Origin: DGNJ01 sp002388905
GTDB taxonomy: Bacteria; Pseudomonadota; Gammaproteobacteria; Pseudomonadales; Porticoccaceae
Direction: 5' to 3'
Length of the DNA stretch: 64,000 nucleotides
Assembly (NCBI GenBank): GCA_036843405.1
Contig: DAITSJ010000003.1
Coordinates: forward strand, 62,001-126,000
The number at the start of each line of letters is the position of its first letter. Positions within the stretch are counted from its first letter, which is position 1. Both the position numbers and the translations under genes were made by a program. Below, piece by piece: positions 20,762-30,098 of the stretch. The notes beneath the pieces were generated by a model that saw only the letters and a program-made list of their open reading frames with translations, did no database searches and was not told where the DNA came from.

Positions 20762-21082
20762 ATGCCTTTTATCGCCCTGGAAAAGAGCCACCGATTGCAC
20801 GATGGCTATTGTCGCCGCTTTCGCGTTGGCCGCACACAGGTCCTGCTGATCCATTACCAGGGCGTGACGCACCTTATCGGGGACGCATGCCCGCACGCCG
20901 GAGCTTCGCTGAAAAAAGGACGCATCGACCAGGGCTGTATCCATTGCCCCAAGCACGGGCTGGTCTTCGAACTGGCCTCGGGGCGGGCCCGGGGCGGCGA
21001 TGTTGTCGCCGATATTCCTTCCCTGACCCGCTATGCACCCGAGCGGCGGGGGGATGAGATTGGCTTTTATACCGGGGACTAG
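20762..21082 (+). CDS. Small Rieske (2Fe-2S) protein
   Basis: This 106-residue stand-alone Rieske domain carries both ligand pairs: Cys43-x-His45 in CPHAG and Cys62-x2-His65 in CPKHG. Such ferredoxin-like proteins pass electrons to oxygenases or nitrite-reductase-type enzymes. The start at 20762 was chosen from the promoter position; an earlier ATG at 20735 adds nine residues (MNLLKRVPI). It is convergent with a lipoprotein cytochrome c gene 13 bases away. The partner is unknown, but a Rieske oxygenase lacking an adjacent ferredoxin lies 10 kb downstream. Confidence 0.85.
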   Translation: MPFIALEKSHRLHDGYCRRFRVGRTQVLLIHYQGVTHLIGDACPHAGASLKKGRIDQGCIHCPKHGLVFELASGRARGGDVVADIPSLTRYAPERRGDEIGFYTGD

Positions 21083-21095
21083 CGCATAACGGACA

Positions 21096-21707
21096 TCAAT
21101 CCTTGCGGTAATAGAGCCCCACATGGACGTAGGGTGTACCCGCCTTGCGGCCGGGGGTTACGTTGTCCGGAACCTCGTGCTTCACGGCCGGCAGGCTGTG
21201 CAGGTAGGCGGCAATGGCATAGGCGTCCTTTTCATGCAGCCGGTTGTAGGCGGTCCAGGGCATCACCGGCAGCAGACGATGGCCCGACCGCCCCTCGCCG
21301 CGCATCAGGACGGCGACAATGTCGTCGTCGCTCCAATCCCCCAGGCCTGTCGCTTTGTCGGGGGTAAGGTTGCCGGGATAGACCACGCCGGGGTTGGCCG
21401 AAGCCAGGGGGTTGGTGTAGGCGATGCCGATGTTCGACCCAGAGAGGTGGGCCCCCTCGGAAGGGCGACCCAGCAGGGCGCCGTCGGTGTGGCAGCTGGC
21501 GCAGCCCAGCAGTTCGACCAGATACTGCCCCCTCTCCACCGTGTCCGCATCGTAGGCCGATGCCCTGGCAGGGTCCGGCGTTGGCACCGTCAGCGCCGTC
21601 GGCGGTGTGACCGGGTTGTATTCAGCCAATGGGTTCGTTGGGCCGGTGCAGGCCGAGAGTATCAGTATCGCCGCGGGAATCAGCCACAGGGCCGGGTAGT
21701 TTTTCAT
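21096..21707 (-). CDS. c-type cytochrome lipoprotein
   Basis: This 203-residue protein has a signal peptide with lipobox (LSAC, Cys20) and one haem-binding site CASCH (Cys69, Cys72, His73). A methionine in LLPVMPWTAYN is the likely distal ligand. It belongs to the class I/DUF-type mono-haem cytochromes found with dehydrogenases and oxidases, and should sit on the periplasmic face of a membrane. The ATG at 21707 was chosen because it starts the signal peptide and has TGAGGA upstream. It follows no redox enzyme, so its donor is unknown. Confidence 0.88.
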   Translation of the reverse strand: MKNYPALWLIPAAILILSACTGPTNPLAEYNPVTPPTALTVPTPDPARASAYDADTVERGQYLVELLGCASCHTDGALLGRPSEGAHLSGSNIGIAYTNPLASANPGVVYPGNLTPDKATGLGDWSDDDIVAVLMRGEGRSGHRLLPVMPWTAYNRLHEKDAYAIAAYLHSLPAVKHEVPDNVTPGRKAGTPYVHVGLYYRKD

Positions 21708-21943
21708 GGGATAGTCCTCACCCACCGTCATTGATGTTCCCTTTATAGACTCTCGACATGGCGGCTGACAATAGCCTGACCTATCCGGCTGTGCTTTGCC
21801 CGGCAGAAAACCGGGAAATTCCCCGCTTTCTCACCGCTGTTGCTACACTGAACCCGGGAGAGCGTCACCAAAAGGCCGGCCCGGTGGTGGTGCCGGGCGG
21901 TCGGAGAAGGTTTCATCACCAGGCTCACAGGATACGGGAGACT

Positions 21944-23416
21944 ATGGCCAGGAGCATCAACAAAGAACGCATTGCGCGGCTGGAAGAACACCTCAAGCAG
22001 GAAAATCCGGTGCTGGCCGATGCGGTCAACAGCTTTCGCAAGCTGGACCGGGTGGCCCACGGCCTGGGTATCCTGGACAAGGAAGACTCCTATGCCACCC
22101 AGGTGTCCTGGTGGCCGGTCATCTCGATTCTGGGCACGTTTTCCTCGGGCAAATCCACTTTTCTCAACCAGTATATAGGCCGCCCGCTGCAGCGCACCGG
22201 CAACCAGGCGGTGGACGACAAATTCACCGTCATCTGTTACGGCAGCGAAAACGCCGACACGGTACTGCCGGGACTCGCCCTGGATAGCGATCCGCGCTTT
22301 CCCTTCTACCAGATCAGCCGGGCTATCGAGAAGGTAGCCGAAGGGGAGGGCCGGCGGGTCGACTCCTATCTGCAACTGAAGACCTCCAGGGCCGACTCCC
22401 TGCGCGGCAAGATATTTATCGACTCGCCGGGATTCGATGCCGATCAGCAGCGTACCTCGACGCTGGTGATCACCGATCACATCATGGACCTGTCGGATCT
22501 GGTGCTGGTTTTCTTCGATGCACGCCATCCGGAACCGGGAGCCATGCGCGATACTCTCAAGCACCTGGTGGGCGATACGGTCACGCGTTCGGATGCCACC
22601 AAGTTTCTCTATATTCTCAACCAGATCGACAATACCGCCCGGGAGGACAATCCGGAAGATGTTGTCGCCGCGTGGCAGCGGGCTTTGGCGCAAAGCGGGC
22701 TGACAGCCGGGCGCTTTTACCGCATTTTTGCCAGGGACGTGGCCGTCGCCATCGAGGACGATCAGGTTCGCGAACGGCTCGAGCGCAAGCGGGATGAGGA
22801 CCAGGCGGACATCGAGGCCCGCATACGGCAGGTGGAGGTGGAGCGGGCCTATCGCGTGGTGGGTGTCCTGGAGAAAACAGCCCGGCGCATACAGGAAACC
22901 CTGGTCCCGGAAATTGCGACCGCACGGCGGTTGTGGCGGCGGCGCACACTCTGGCTCGACGGCATTGTCTTCGGCGGCCTGCTGGCGCTTTTCCTGGTGG
23001 TCACCATTGGCGGCGATCATTGGCAGGGGATGAGACTGGCGCCATTTGCGGAACTGGGTACTCCCTGGCAGATACTGGTTGCCGCCCTGGTGATTATTGG
23101 CGGCGGCTATCTACACGGGCGGCTCCGGCGCCTGGCCGGACGAACGGTTTTGCGGACACTCCGGCAAAAGCGCTCGGAGCGGGACCGGACGGACCCGGTT
23201 GCCAGGGCGTTTGAACACAACCTGCGGGCCTGGTGGCGGTCATCGGCCTCGCCCCGCCCCCGTGGCTGGTCGCGGCGGGCGCGGCGCCGGCTGGAGCAGG
23301 TATTCGCCGATGCCGATGACTTTATCCAGGTCCTTAATGATCGCTATGCCAGTCCTTCCGGGGATGGTGGTGCTGGCCAGCAGAGCCGGGATCCCGGCGT
23401 ATCGTCGGGATCCTGA
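21944..23416 (+). CDS. Membrane-associated dynamin-like GTPase
   Basis: This 490-residue protein has a dynamin-type GTPase domain: G1 GTFSSGKST at residues 64-72, G3 DSPGFD at 160-165 and G4 NQID at 226-229. A helical region with dense charge (about 275-330) precedes two hydrophobic segments (337-356 and 374-391). The last 100 residues are strongly basic. The architecture suggests a protein that remodels or tethers membranes, but its specific role is unknown. Downstream of ATG 21944 the sequence is well conserved in style (MARSINKERIARLEEHLKQE); the open frame before it is not supported. No partner dynamin gene lies next to it. Confidence 0.82.
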   Translation: MARSINKERIARLEEHLKQENPVLADAVNSFRKLDRVAHGLGILDKEDSYATQVSWWPVISILGTFSSGKSTFLNQYIGRPLQRTGNQAVDDKFTVICYGSENADTVLPGLALDSDPRFPFYQISRAIEKVAEGEGRRVDSYLQLKTSRADSLRGKIFIDSPGFDADQQRTSTLVITDHIMDLSDLVLVFFDARHPEPGAMRDTLKHLVGDTVTRSDATKFLYILNQIDNTAREDNPEDVVAAWQRALAQSGLTAGRFYRIFARDVAVAIEDDQVRERLERKRDEDQADIEARIRQVEVERAYRVVGVLEKTARRIQETLVPEIATARRLWRRRTLWLDGIVFGGLLALFLVVTIGGDHWQGMRLAPFAELGTPWQILVAALVIIGGGYLHGRLRRLAGRTVLRTLRQKRSERDRTDPVARAFEHNLRAWWRSSASPRPRGWSRRARRRLEQVFADADDFIQVLNDRYASPSGDGGAGQQSRDPGVSSGS

Positions 23417-23458
23417 CGAGGGTTATGGATCGTCGCTGTCGCGGTCCCGGGGTACGCA

Positions 23459-25495
23459 TCAGGGCCAGACGGCCGCCACCGAGATGAACACCAGCCGGGG
23501 GAAAAAGTTGCGATTCTGGTATTCCAGGTATTCCTCGCCAGTCAGGTTTTGTACCACCAGGGACAGGCTTAAACGGCTGTTCGGGCCTCCCCAGCGCTTT
23601 TCCAGCTTGATGTCGTAACGGGTCCAGGGCTCGATTTCGGTACCCTGCCGCCAGTCGATGTAGGACTCGTGATAGCCGGTGAGAGAGGCGGTGAGGTTAT
23701 TGGCGAAATCCCGGCTCACCAGCAGGGAGGTGGTATGCTCCGGTGTGCGTTCGTCGTAGGGGTGGTCGTATTCGCGCGTCATGAGGAAGGCCGCCGCCCT
23801 GACATTCGCGTGCTGCAGGCGCATTAGCCAGTGCCCGGTGGGCCGCCACTGGATTCCGATATCGTAACCGCGCATTTTCCAGTGCAAGTCGTTTTGCAGC
23901 ACACGGTACTTGCCGTCCAGGTCGTCCAGCGGTTTGCGGGTGTAGTCGATACCGTTATCGAGGTACTCCACGAAAAGCCGGTAGTCGACACTCAGGTCGC
24001 CATTGAACCAGTAACCCAGGTAGCCCAGCTCGTAGGTCGTGAATTCCTCTGGTTTAAGGTCCGGCCTGGTGATGTAGGTGTAGTCAACCACCTCGCCATT
24101 GATGGTCAGCGTTTCGGCAAAGGCCCGTTCATAGAGAGTCGGGGGCCGGAAGGCGTTACTCCCGCTGACACGCAGGTGGTGATTTTCGTCGATATGATAA
24201 TTGACGGACAGCCGCTGAGACAGCCTGGCCCCGCGACCTTCGTGGTGCTCCGACAGGAAACCGTAGTTGATGCCCCAGCGGGGTGCCGGTCGCCATTGCT
24301 CGTTGGCGAAAATAAAAAACGTGTTGTCGTCCAGGTAGTCGTCCCGCTGGAACTCGTCGGGGGCCCTGATCCGCGTCAAGCGGTACCCGATGCCCCACAG
24401 GAGCTGGTGATTTCGGTTGGGCAGCAAGCCGTGTTCGAACTCCAGGTCGATACGCTGGAAGGTGCGCTTGCCCGCCTCGTCTTCCAGCAGCCGGTCCCCG
24501 ACGCCATACCGCTGGAACAGCTCGGCGGGCGTCAGGTCCGCGTAGTCGGAGAGGGTGGTGGTCCGGCTCAGGTCGTAGCTCGCCGCTTCGCCGGACGCGC
24601 GAAGCGATAATTGCTGGCTCCCGAGATTCCGGGTCCAGCGGGTGTGCAGCCAACCGTTTTGTACCACCTCATCGGCAAAATCCTCGGGCCGGTCTCCGTC
24701 CCCGTACCCGAAATTTCCGTCACTGTAGCCGACCTCCCAGTCCAGTGTGTCGGAGAGGGTGGGGGTATGGGTTCCCTGGAGCGCAACGTGGGCGATCTGG
24801 GACTGGTCGTCGAGACCGGCGAAACCGGTATTCTCCTTGTATCCTCCCCGAAGCAGGGCGCTGTCGGTTCCCAGTGCGAGGCTTTTCCGGAAACCGATGT
24901 TGCGTGTCTGCCAGTCGCCCACCGTGACCCGGGTTTCGGTTCCTGCAACGCTCACGGGGTTTCGGGTGACGATATTGATGGCTCCCTGGGCGGCATTGGC
25001 CCCGTAGGCGGGAATGTTCGAGCCGCGCACCACTTCGACGAGGGCGATATCGTCGGGCGTCAACCCCAGCGATTCCCAGGAGACCGAGGAATTGATGGGC
25101 GTGTAGACAGTGCGGCCGTCCACCCGGATTTCCAGACGCCGGGGATAGCGATTGCTCTGGCCGTGCTGGGTGACGCCGTAGACGGCGGCATTGGCCCTGA
25201 ACACCTGGAGTCCCGGTGCCATTTTGAGGATTTCCGCGATATTGAAGACAGGGAGTCGACTGATCAGGTCGTGGTCGATGATGGTCACCGAGGACGGGCT
25301 CTCGGTGAGGGAAAGGTGTTGCCGGGTGGCGGAAACGGTGGCGGGAATGCGGAACGGATCCTGGTCGCTTCCTGTGTAACCAGGCTCTGAATGGCTGTCG
25401 ATACCGGGCAGTGCAGCGGCGATGACGACAAGGAGATCGCACAAAGATCGCGGCCGGGCGGGCCAGAGGCGGAGGAGAAGCCGAAAAGGTGACAT
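23459..25495 (-). CDS. TonB-dependent outer-membrane receptor
   Basis: This 678-residue protein has a plug domain (SVTIIDHDLISRLPVFNIAEILKMAPG, about residues 66-92, through VEVVRGSNIPAYGANAAQGAINIVTRNP) and a C-terminal beta-barrel. It has no clear siderophore-type neighbours. The protein ends AAVWP, so the terminal residue is Pro after Trp instead of the usual aromatic end residue of barrel proteins. There is no TonB, ExbB or ExbD in the window. The preceding GNAT gene is on the same strand 77 bases upstream, so they may share a transcript. The substrate is unknown: iron chelate, B12, sugar and metal are all possible. Confidence 0.9.
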   Translation of the reverse strand: MSPFRLLLRLWPARPRSLCDLLVVIAAALPGIDSHSEPGYTGSDQDPFRIPATVSATRQHLSLTESPSSVTIIDHDLISRLPVFNIAEILKMAPGLQVFRANAAVYGVTQHGQSNRYPRRLEIRVDGRTVYTPINSSVSWESLGLTPDDIALVEVVRGSNIPAYGANAAQGAINIVTRNPVSVAGTETRVTVGDWQTRNIGFRKSLALGTDSALLRGGYKENTGFAGLDDQSQIAHVALQGTHTPTLSDTLDWEVGYSDGNFGYGDGDRPEDFADEVVQNGWLHTRWTRNLGSQQLSLRASGEAASYDLSRTTTLSDYADLTPAELFQRYGVGDRLLEDEAGKRTFQRIDLEFEHGLLPNRNHQLLWGIGYRLTRIRAPDEFQRDDYLDDNTFFIFANEQWRPAPRWGINYGFLSEHHEGRGARLSQRLSVNYHIDENHHLRVSGSNAFRPPTLYERAFAETLTINGEVVDYTYITRPDLKPEEFTTYELGYLGYWFNGDLSVDYRLFVEYLDNGIDYTRKPLDDLDGKYRVLQNDLHWKMRGYDIGIQWRPTGHWLMRLQHANVRAAAFLMTREYDHPYDERTPEHTTSLLVSRDFANNLTASLTGYHESYIDWRQGTEIEPWTRYDIKLEKRWGGPNSRLSLSLVVQNLTGEEYLEYQNRNFFPRLVFISVAAVWP

Positions 25496-25572
25496 CCCTG
25501 TTTTGTTCCGTTCCAGGTGTGTACAGGTATTCTACGGTAACCCGCTACGCCTGGGCGAGTCCGGGCGGGGAA

Positions 25573-26553
25573 TTAAATGTGCAGGCGTTTGACGTCGGGG
25601 TCGGGGAGTGCGCCTTCCCAGAGACTGTCGAAGTCGACACTCAGTCGCCGGGCTTCCAGGGGGGTATAACGGCAGTAATAGCCCCGATAGCGCTCCGGGT
25701 CCTGAATGTAGAGAATGCTTTGGCCGTCACCCACCATAAACTCCGTATGCAGGGTTTCGCTTTCCGGTGAAAGCGTGCGCAACTGGATGCTGCTGGTCAA
25801 TCGGTGGTAGGTGGCCACCAGGCGGTGATATATGCCGATCAGGGGCGCGCTGTCCCGCACCAGGAGCAGGACCCTGGCGCCGGGGTGTCCTGTCGCCAGT
25901 TGGAATATCGCGTCGCAGAAAGCGCTATTGTCATAGACGGCGGGGTCCAGGCTGTGGCTGAACAGGCGCAGAATTCGATGACTGTCCCGGACCAGGACTT
26001 CGGCCTGTCGGGCGAACGCCGCCGGGGTTGACAGTTGCACCCGTTCCCGGTCCTCGTCTTGCACCGGCGGAGGTGGTTCATGGGGCCGGAAATAGGCGAA
26101 GCGCGATAGATCCATCCGCATTCGCCGGTGGGGCAGGCCCGCGTCCTGGAAAGCGTCTCCCTCTACTTCGAATCCCGCATTCTGGTAGAAGGGAATTGCC
26201 TGCTCCTGGGCGTCAAGTATTAACTCCCGGATACCGTTGCGCACCGCGTGGTTGATGATCGCCCGTATCAGGCCCGAGCCCACGCCCCGGTCCCGGTATC
26301 GCTCCAGTACCGCCATGCGGCCCAGCTTGTTGCCTACCAGCCGGGCACAGCCCATGGCCTTGTTGCCCCGTCCCCAGGCGAGCCAGTGAATGGCGTCCGG
26401 ATCCTGTTCATCCACTTCCTCATCCAGGGGGACACCCTGTTCCTCGACAAAGACACGGTGCCGGATCGAGGACAGGGTGTTGGCGTCTGTTTGCCAGTCG
26501 GTCTGCTCCACGTCGATGGGAAAGAAGTCGATGCCGTCTCTGTCGCTGGCCAT
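25573..26553 (-). CDS. GNAT N-acetyltransferase with C-terminal DUF7931-like domain
   Basis: The first 150 residues form a GNAT domain (IRHRVFVEEQGVP, GCARLVGNKLGRMAVLERYRDRGVGSGLI, AIPFYQNAGFEVEGDAFQDAGLPHRRM), with the acetyl-CoA loop at about residues 86-98 (RYRDRGVGSGLI). Residues 175-326 form a second domain that resembles phospholipase-D-like nucleotide/phosphate folds in style (RILRLFSHSLDPAVYDN, ARVLLLVRDSAPLIG) and is known in databases as DUF7931; I infer this from memory. The acetylated target is unknown. The fusion recurs in gammaproteobacteria. Confidence 0.85.
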   Translation of the reverse strand: MASDRDGIDFFPIDVEQTDWQTDANTLSSIRHRVFVEEQGVPLDEEVDEQDPDAIHWLAWGRGNKAMGCARLVGNKLGRMAVLERYRDRGVGSGLIRAIINHAVRNGIRELILDAQEQAIPFYQNAGFEVEGDAFQDAGLPHRRMRMDLSRFAYFRPHEPPPPVQDEDRERVQLSTPAAFARQAEVLVRDSHRILRLFSHSLDPAVYDNSAFCDAIFQLATGHPGARVLLLVRDSAPLIGIYHRLVATYHRLTSSIQLRTLSPESETLHTEFMVGDGQSILYIQDPERYRGYYCRYTPLEARRLSVDFDSLWEGALPDPDVKRLHI

Positions 26554-26632
26554 GGTCCCGCTCCGTATTCCTCGGAATTGCCGAGAGTCCGTTATACCAT
26601 GTTCTTTTTATTGACCATAGGGACGAACAGTT

Positions 26633-28360
26633 ATGCGGCACATGCGTTTCCGGGCCTGTTTTATCGTTGCGATCATGGTCGCGGTTACAGCCAGGGGCGA
26701 AGACCAGCCCATTATCCAGTACGGGGATCGCTTTCATCCGCAGATCGGCTATGGTGGCATGGTGGTTTCCCAGGAGGCCCTGGCAAGCCAGGTGGGCGCG
26801 GACATTCTCGCGCAGGGGGGCAATGCCGTGGATGCCGCAGTGGCCACCGGGTTTGCCCTGGCGGTGACCCTGCCTCAGGCGGGCAATATCGGCGGCGGCG
26901 GCTTCATGATGATTCACCTGGCCGAAGCAGGTCGCACCCTCGCCCTCGACTACCGGGAGATGGCACCGGGCGCGGCTCACCGCGACCTGTTCCTTGACGA
27001 CCAGGGCAGGGCGGACCCGCAGAAATCCCGTTTCAGTGCCTTGTCGTCCGGGGTCCCGGGAACTGTCGCCGGACTTGTCCATGCTCAGCACAAGTACGGG
27101 CGGCTGGGGCTGGAGGCTGTTATGGCGCCGGCAATCCGGCTGGCGGAGGAAGGGTTCCGTGTGGATTTTCCCCTCTACTGGTCCCTTAAGCGGGCCAGGG
27201 AGCGGCTGAGTAGACATCCGGCAGCTCGCGAATATTTCCTCGCAGCAGACGGTTCGGCCCCGGAAACGGGCACTCTATGGCGGCAGCCGGATTTGGCCCG
27301 TACGCTCAAGCGGATCGCCGGCACGGCGGGCAGGGACTTTTATGAGGGCGAAACCGCCCGGCTGATCGTCGAGGAAATGAGCAGACAGGGTGGGCTCATC
27401 ACACTGCAGGACCTGAAAAACTACCAGGTGTTCGAGCGTCATCCTGTCTCCGGCACGTACCGGGGTTATGAGGTGGTTTCCATGCCGCCGCCATCGTCCG
27501 GGGGTGTCCATCTCGTGCAGATGCTCAATATCCTGGAAGGCTGGGACCTGGCGTCGTTGGGGCACAACAGCGCCGCCTACCTCCACCGGTTGGTGGAAGC
27601 AATGCGCCGGGCCTATGCCGACCGGAGTCAATATCTGGGCGATCCGGATTTCGTGGATGTGCCGGTGATGGCACTTACCGATAAATCCTACGCGGCGACA
27701 CTGCGCAGACACATTTCCCTGGACAAGGCCACGCCGTCGTCCGAAGTCGCTCCCGGGCTCGCTGTGCCGAAGGAAGGCCGGCAGACCACGCATTTCGCCA
27801 CCTGGGATGAAGACGGCAATGTGGTCAGCAACACCTACACGCTTAATTTCTCCTATGGCAACGGCATCGCCGTATCCGGTGCGGGTTTTCTGCTCAACAA
27901 CGAAATGGACGACTTTTCCGCCAAGCCCGGTGTGCCGAACGCCTATGGGTTGATCGGCGCCGAGGCCAATGCCATCGAGCCTCGCAAGCGGCCTCTGTCC
28001 TCCATGACGCCGGCGATCGTCCTGAAAGACGGACAGCCGGTGCTGGCCACGGGCAGTCCCGGCGGCAGCCGCATCATCACTGCGGTGTTGCAAATGGTGC
28101 TCAACCATATCGATTTTGACATGAACCTGGCCGAGGCCACGGCGGCGCCCCGGGTCCACCATCAGTGGTTGCCCGACGAGGTATCCGTGGAAAAGGGTAT
28201 CAGCCCGGATACCGTAAAATTGCTCGAAGCCATGGGCCACAAGGTGGAAATCACCCCCTGGGTTATCGGCAGAACCCAGTCATTGAGTCGGGAGGATGAC
28301 GTTTTTCTGGGAGTTACGGATTTCCGGTGGCCGGGAGGTGCGGCGGTTAGCCCCAGATAA
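26633..28360 (+). CDS. ggt: Gamma-glutamyltransferase
   Basis: This 575-residue preproenzyme cleaves glutathione or transfers its gamma-glutamyl group in the periplasm. It has a short N-terminal signal peptide (about 1-22, ending TARGE) and the GGT cores GGNAVDAAVATGFALAVTLPQ and GNIGGGGFMMIH. The self-cleavage site is before Thr385 in QTTHFATWDEDGNVVSNTYTLN, which gives a large N-terminal and a small C-terminal subunit. SPGGSRIIT, near residue 478, is the oxyanion/substrate-binding motif. The gene ends 10 bases before the convergent antiporter gene. Confidence 0.95.
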   Translation: MRHMRFRACFIVAIMVAVTARGEDQPIIQYGDRFHPQIGYGGMVVSQEALASQVGADILAQGGNAVDAAVATGFALAVTLPQAGNIGGGGFMMIHLAEAGRTLALDYREMAPGAAHRDLFLDDQGRADPQKSRFSALSSGVPGTVAGLVHAQHKYGRLGLEAVMAPAIRLAEEGFRVDFPLYWSLKRARERLSRHPAAREYFLAADGSAPETGTLWRQPDLARTLKRIAGTAGRDFYEGETARLIVEEMSRQGGLITLQDLKNYQVFERHPVSGTYRGYEVVSMPPPSSGGVHLVQMLNILEGWDLASLGHNSAAYLHRLVEAMRRAYADRSQYLGDPDFVDVPVMALTDKSYAATLRRHISLDKATPSSEVAPGLAVPKEGRQTTHFATWDEDGNVVSNTYTLNFSYGNGIAVSGAGFLLNNEMDDFSAKPGVPNAYGLIGAEANAIEPRKRPLSSMTPAIVLKDGQPVLATGSPGGSRIITAVLQMVLNHIDFDMNLAEATAAPRVHHQWLPDEVSVEKGISPDTVKLLEAMGHKVEITPWVIGRTQSLSREDDVFLGVTDFRWPGGAAVSPR

Positions 28361-28370
28361 TCCACGGCGA

Positions 28371-30098
28371 TCAGGATGACAGTTTGAGGCCCACCGACAA
28401 CACCTCGTCGCCGGCCATTTCCCGCACGGTGAGTCGGATCGGCCCCAAAGCGACACGATCGCCGATCACCAGGTGGCGGGCCTTGCCTTTGCGGATCAGG
28501 TCCGCGACTGTACCTTCCAGTTGCGTTGGCGAAAGGTCGAGTCCGTAGGCCGAGGCCAGGTCCGCGCCGGGAGAATCGCCGCGCAGGACGAACTCCCCGA
28601 AAAACCTGCTGGCGGCAAGCTCACCGCGACGGCGATGTTCGCTGAAGTAGTCGGCGATAGTGTCCGACTGTCCCGGCTCCGCCAGCAGCCAGACCTGATC
28701 GTCCACCTGAAAGTGGAGAGCATCCCTGGCATAGAGCCGCTTGCCGCTGCGAACGACCTGAACCAGTTCCGGCTCTCCGGCCATTCGGCTTTTCAATTGC
28801 GCCGGATTTTTGCCCACCGCGGGCGAGTCCTCTTCGACCCGAAATGCCAGCAGCTCGATAAAGTTGTCGCGGCTGATCCACAGCTCCCGGGAGTCCAGGG
28901 GTTTTGCCTTGTCGGGTACAATCACTTTCAGTTTGCGGGCCAAAATGGAAATGGTGGACCCCTGGATCAACAGGGAGGTGAGTACCACTACGAAGGTGAC
29001 ATCGAACAGCAGTGCGGAATCCGGCAGGCCCCTCATTGTCGGGAAAATCGCCAGGACAATCGGTACTGCCCCCCGCAGTCCCACCCAGGACACATAGGTG
29101 ATTTCCCGCTTGGAAAAGCGGAACGGCAGGAGGCTGGTGGTAACCGCCAGGGGGCGGGCGATAAACATCACAAAGGCGGCGATGGTGATGGCGGCAAGGG
29201 AATATTCCAGCAAGTGAGAAGGCGTTACCAGCAGCCCGAGTATCAGGAACAGGCCGGCCTGGGCCAGCCAGGCCAGTCCGTCCATGACCCGCTTGACGTG
29301 TTCCGCCACCCTTGCCCGGCGATTGCCGACAATAAGGCCGGCGAGATAAATGGCGAGAAAACCACTGCCGCCGATCAGGTTGACGGCGCCGAAAAGGACA
29401 AGTCCCCCAGAGGTGACCAGCAGCGCGTACAGGCCGTCCGCCAGGCGCATCCTGCCGATGGAGGCGGATAGCAGCCGACCGCCGGCCAGCCCCGCCACGG
29501 CGCCAATGCCGAATTGCTGAACCAGCATCAGCAATGCCGCCACTACGCCGCCGGACTGTTCGCCGCTGAGGATGACTTCCAGGAAAAGCAGCACCAGGAA
29601 AATGGCCATGGGGTCGTTGGCGCCGGATTCGATTTCCAGTGTGGCGCCTACCCTCTCGTTGAGCTGGATGCCGCTTTGTCTTAGCAGATTGAATACCGCC
29701 GCCGCATCGGTGGAACCGACGATGGAGCCCAGCAGCAGGCCCAGGCGCCAGTCGATATCGAGAAGCCAGGCGATAAAGACACCGGTGCTGGCGGCGGTCA
29801 CCAGAACGCCCCAGGTGGCCAGCACGCCTGCCGGTCCGAGGCCGGCCCGGAAAGTGTCCATCCGCGTGCGCAGACCGCCGTCCAGCAGTATGACGGCGAG
29901 AGCCAGGTTGCTCACCAGAAAGGCGGTTTCGAAATCGTCGAACTGTATGCCGCCTATACCATCCTCGCCGGCGAGCATACCAATGACGAGAAAAAGCAGC
30001 AGCAGGGGGAATCCCAGGCGGGCCGACAGCGTATTGACGAGAATGCCGATCAGAAAGAGCAGGCCGCCGAGAAAGATAATGGTGTTGGTTTCCAGCAT
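28371..30098 (-). CDS. cvrA: Potassium/proton antiporter (CvrA/NhaP2 type)
   Basis: This 575-residue protein has a CPA1-type membrane part of about 12 helices (residues 1-400), with the cation site near AIILGSIVGSTDAAAVFNLLRQ and SGANDPMAIFL (paired acidic residues). It is followed by a cytosolic TrkA-C (RCK-C) regulatory domain (about 405-485) and a CorC/HlyC-like tail (about 495-575). This domain set matches CvrA, which exports K+ in exchange for H+ and controls cell volume at low osmolarity. The gene is monocistronic and convergent with ggt. Confidence 0.93.
   Translation of the reverse strand: MLETNTIIFLGGLLFLIGILVNTLSARLGFPLLLLFLVIGMLAGEDGIGGIQFDDFETAFLVSNLALAVILLDGGLRTRMDTFRAGLGPAGVLATWGVLVTAASTGVFIAWLLDIDWRLGLLLGSIVGSTDAAAVFNLLRQSGIQLNERVGATLEIESGANDPMAIFLVLLFLEVILSGEQSGGVVAALLMLVQQFGIGAVAGLAGGRLLSASIGRMRLADGLYALLVTSGGLVLFGAVNLIGGSGFLAIYLAGLIVGNRRARVAEHVKRVMDGLAWLAQAGLFLILGLLVTPSHLLEYSLAAITIAAFVMFIARPLAVTTSLLPFRFSKREITYVSWVGLRGAVPIVLAIFPTMRGLPDSALLFDVTFVVVLTSLLIQGSTISILARKLKVIVPDKAKPLDSRELWISRDNFIELLAFRVEEDSPAVGKNPAQLKSRMAGEPELVQVVRSGKRLYARDALHFQVDDQVWLLAEPGQSDTIADYFSEHRRRGELAASRFFGEFVLRGDSPGADLASAYGLDLSPTQLEGTVADLIRKGKARHLVIGDRVALGPIRLTVREMAGDEVLSVGLKLSS

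Noticed and set aside
25496..25572. Fur box before the TonB-dependent receptor
   Set aside because: No stretch resembling the GATAATGATAATCATTATC-type repeat was seen.
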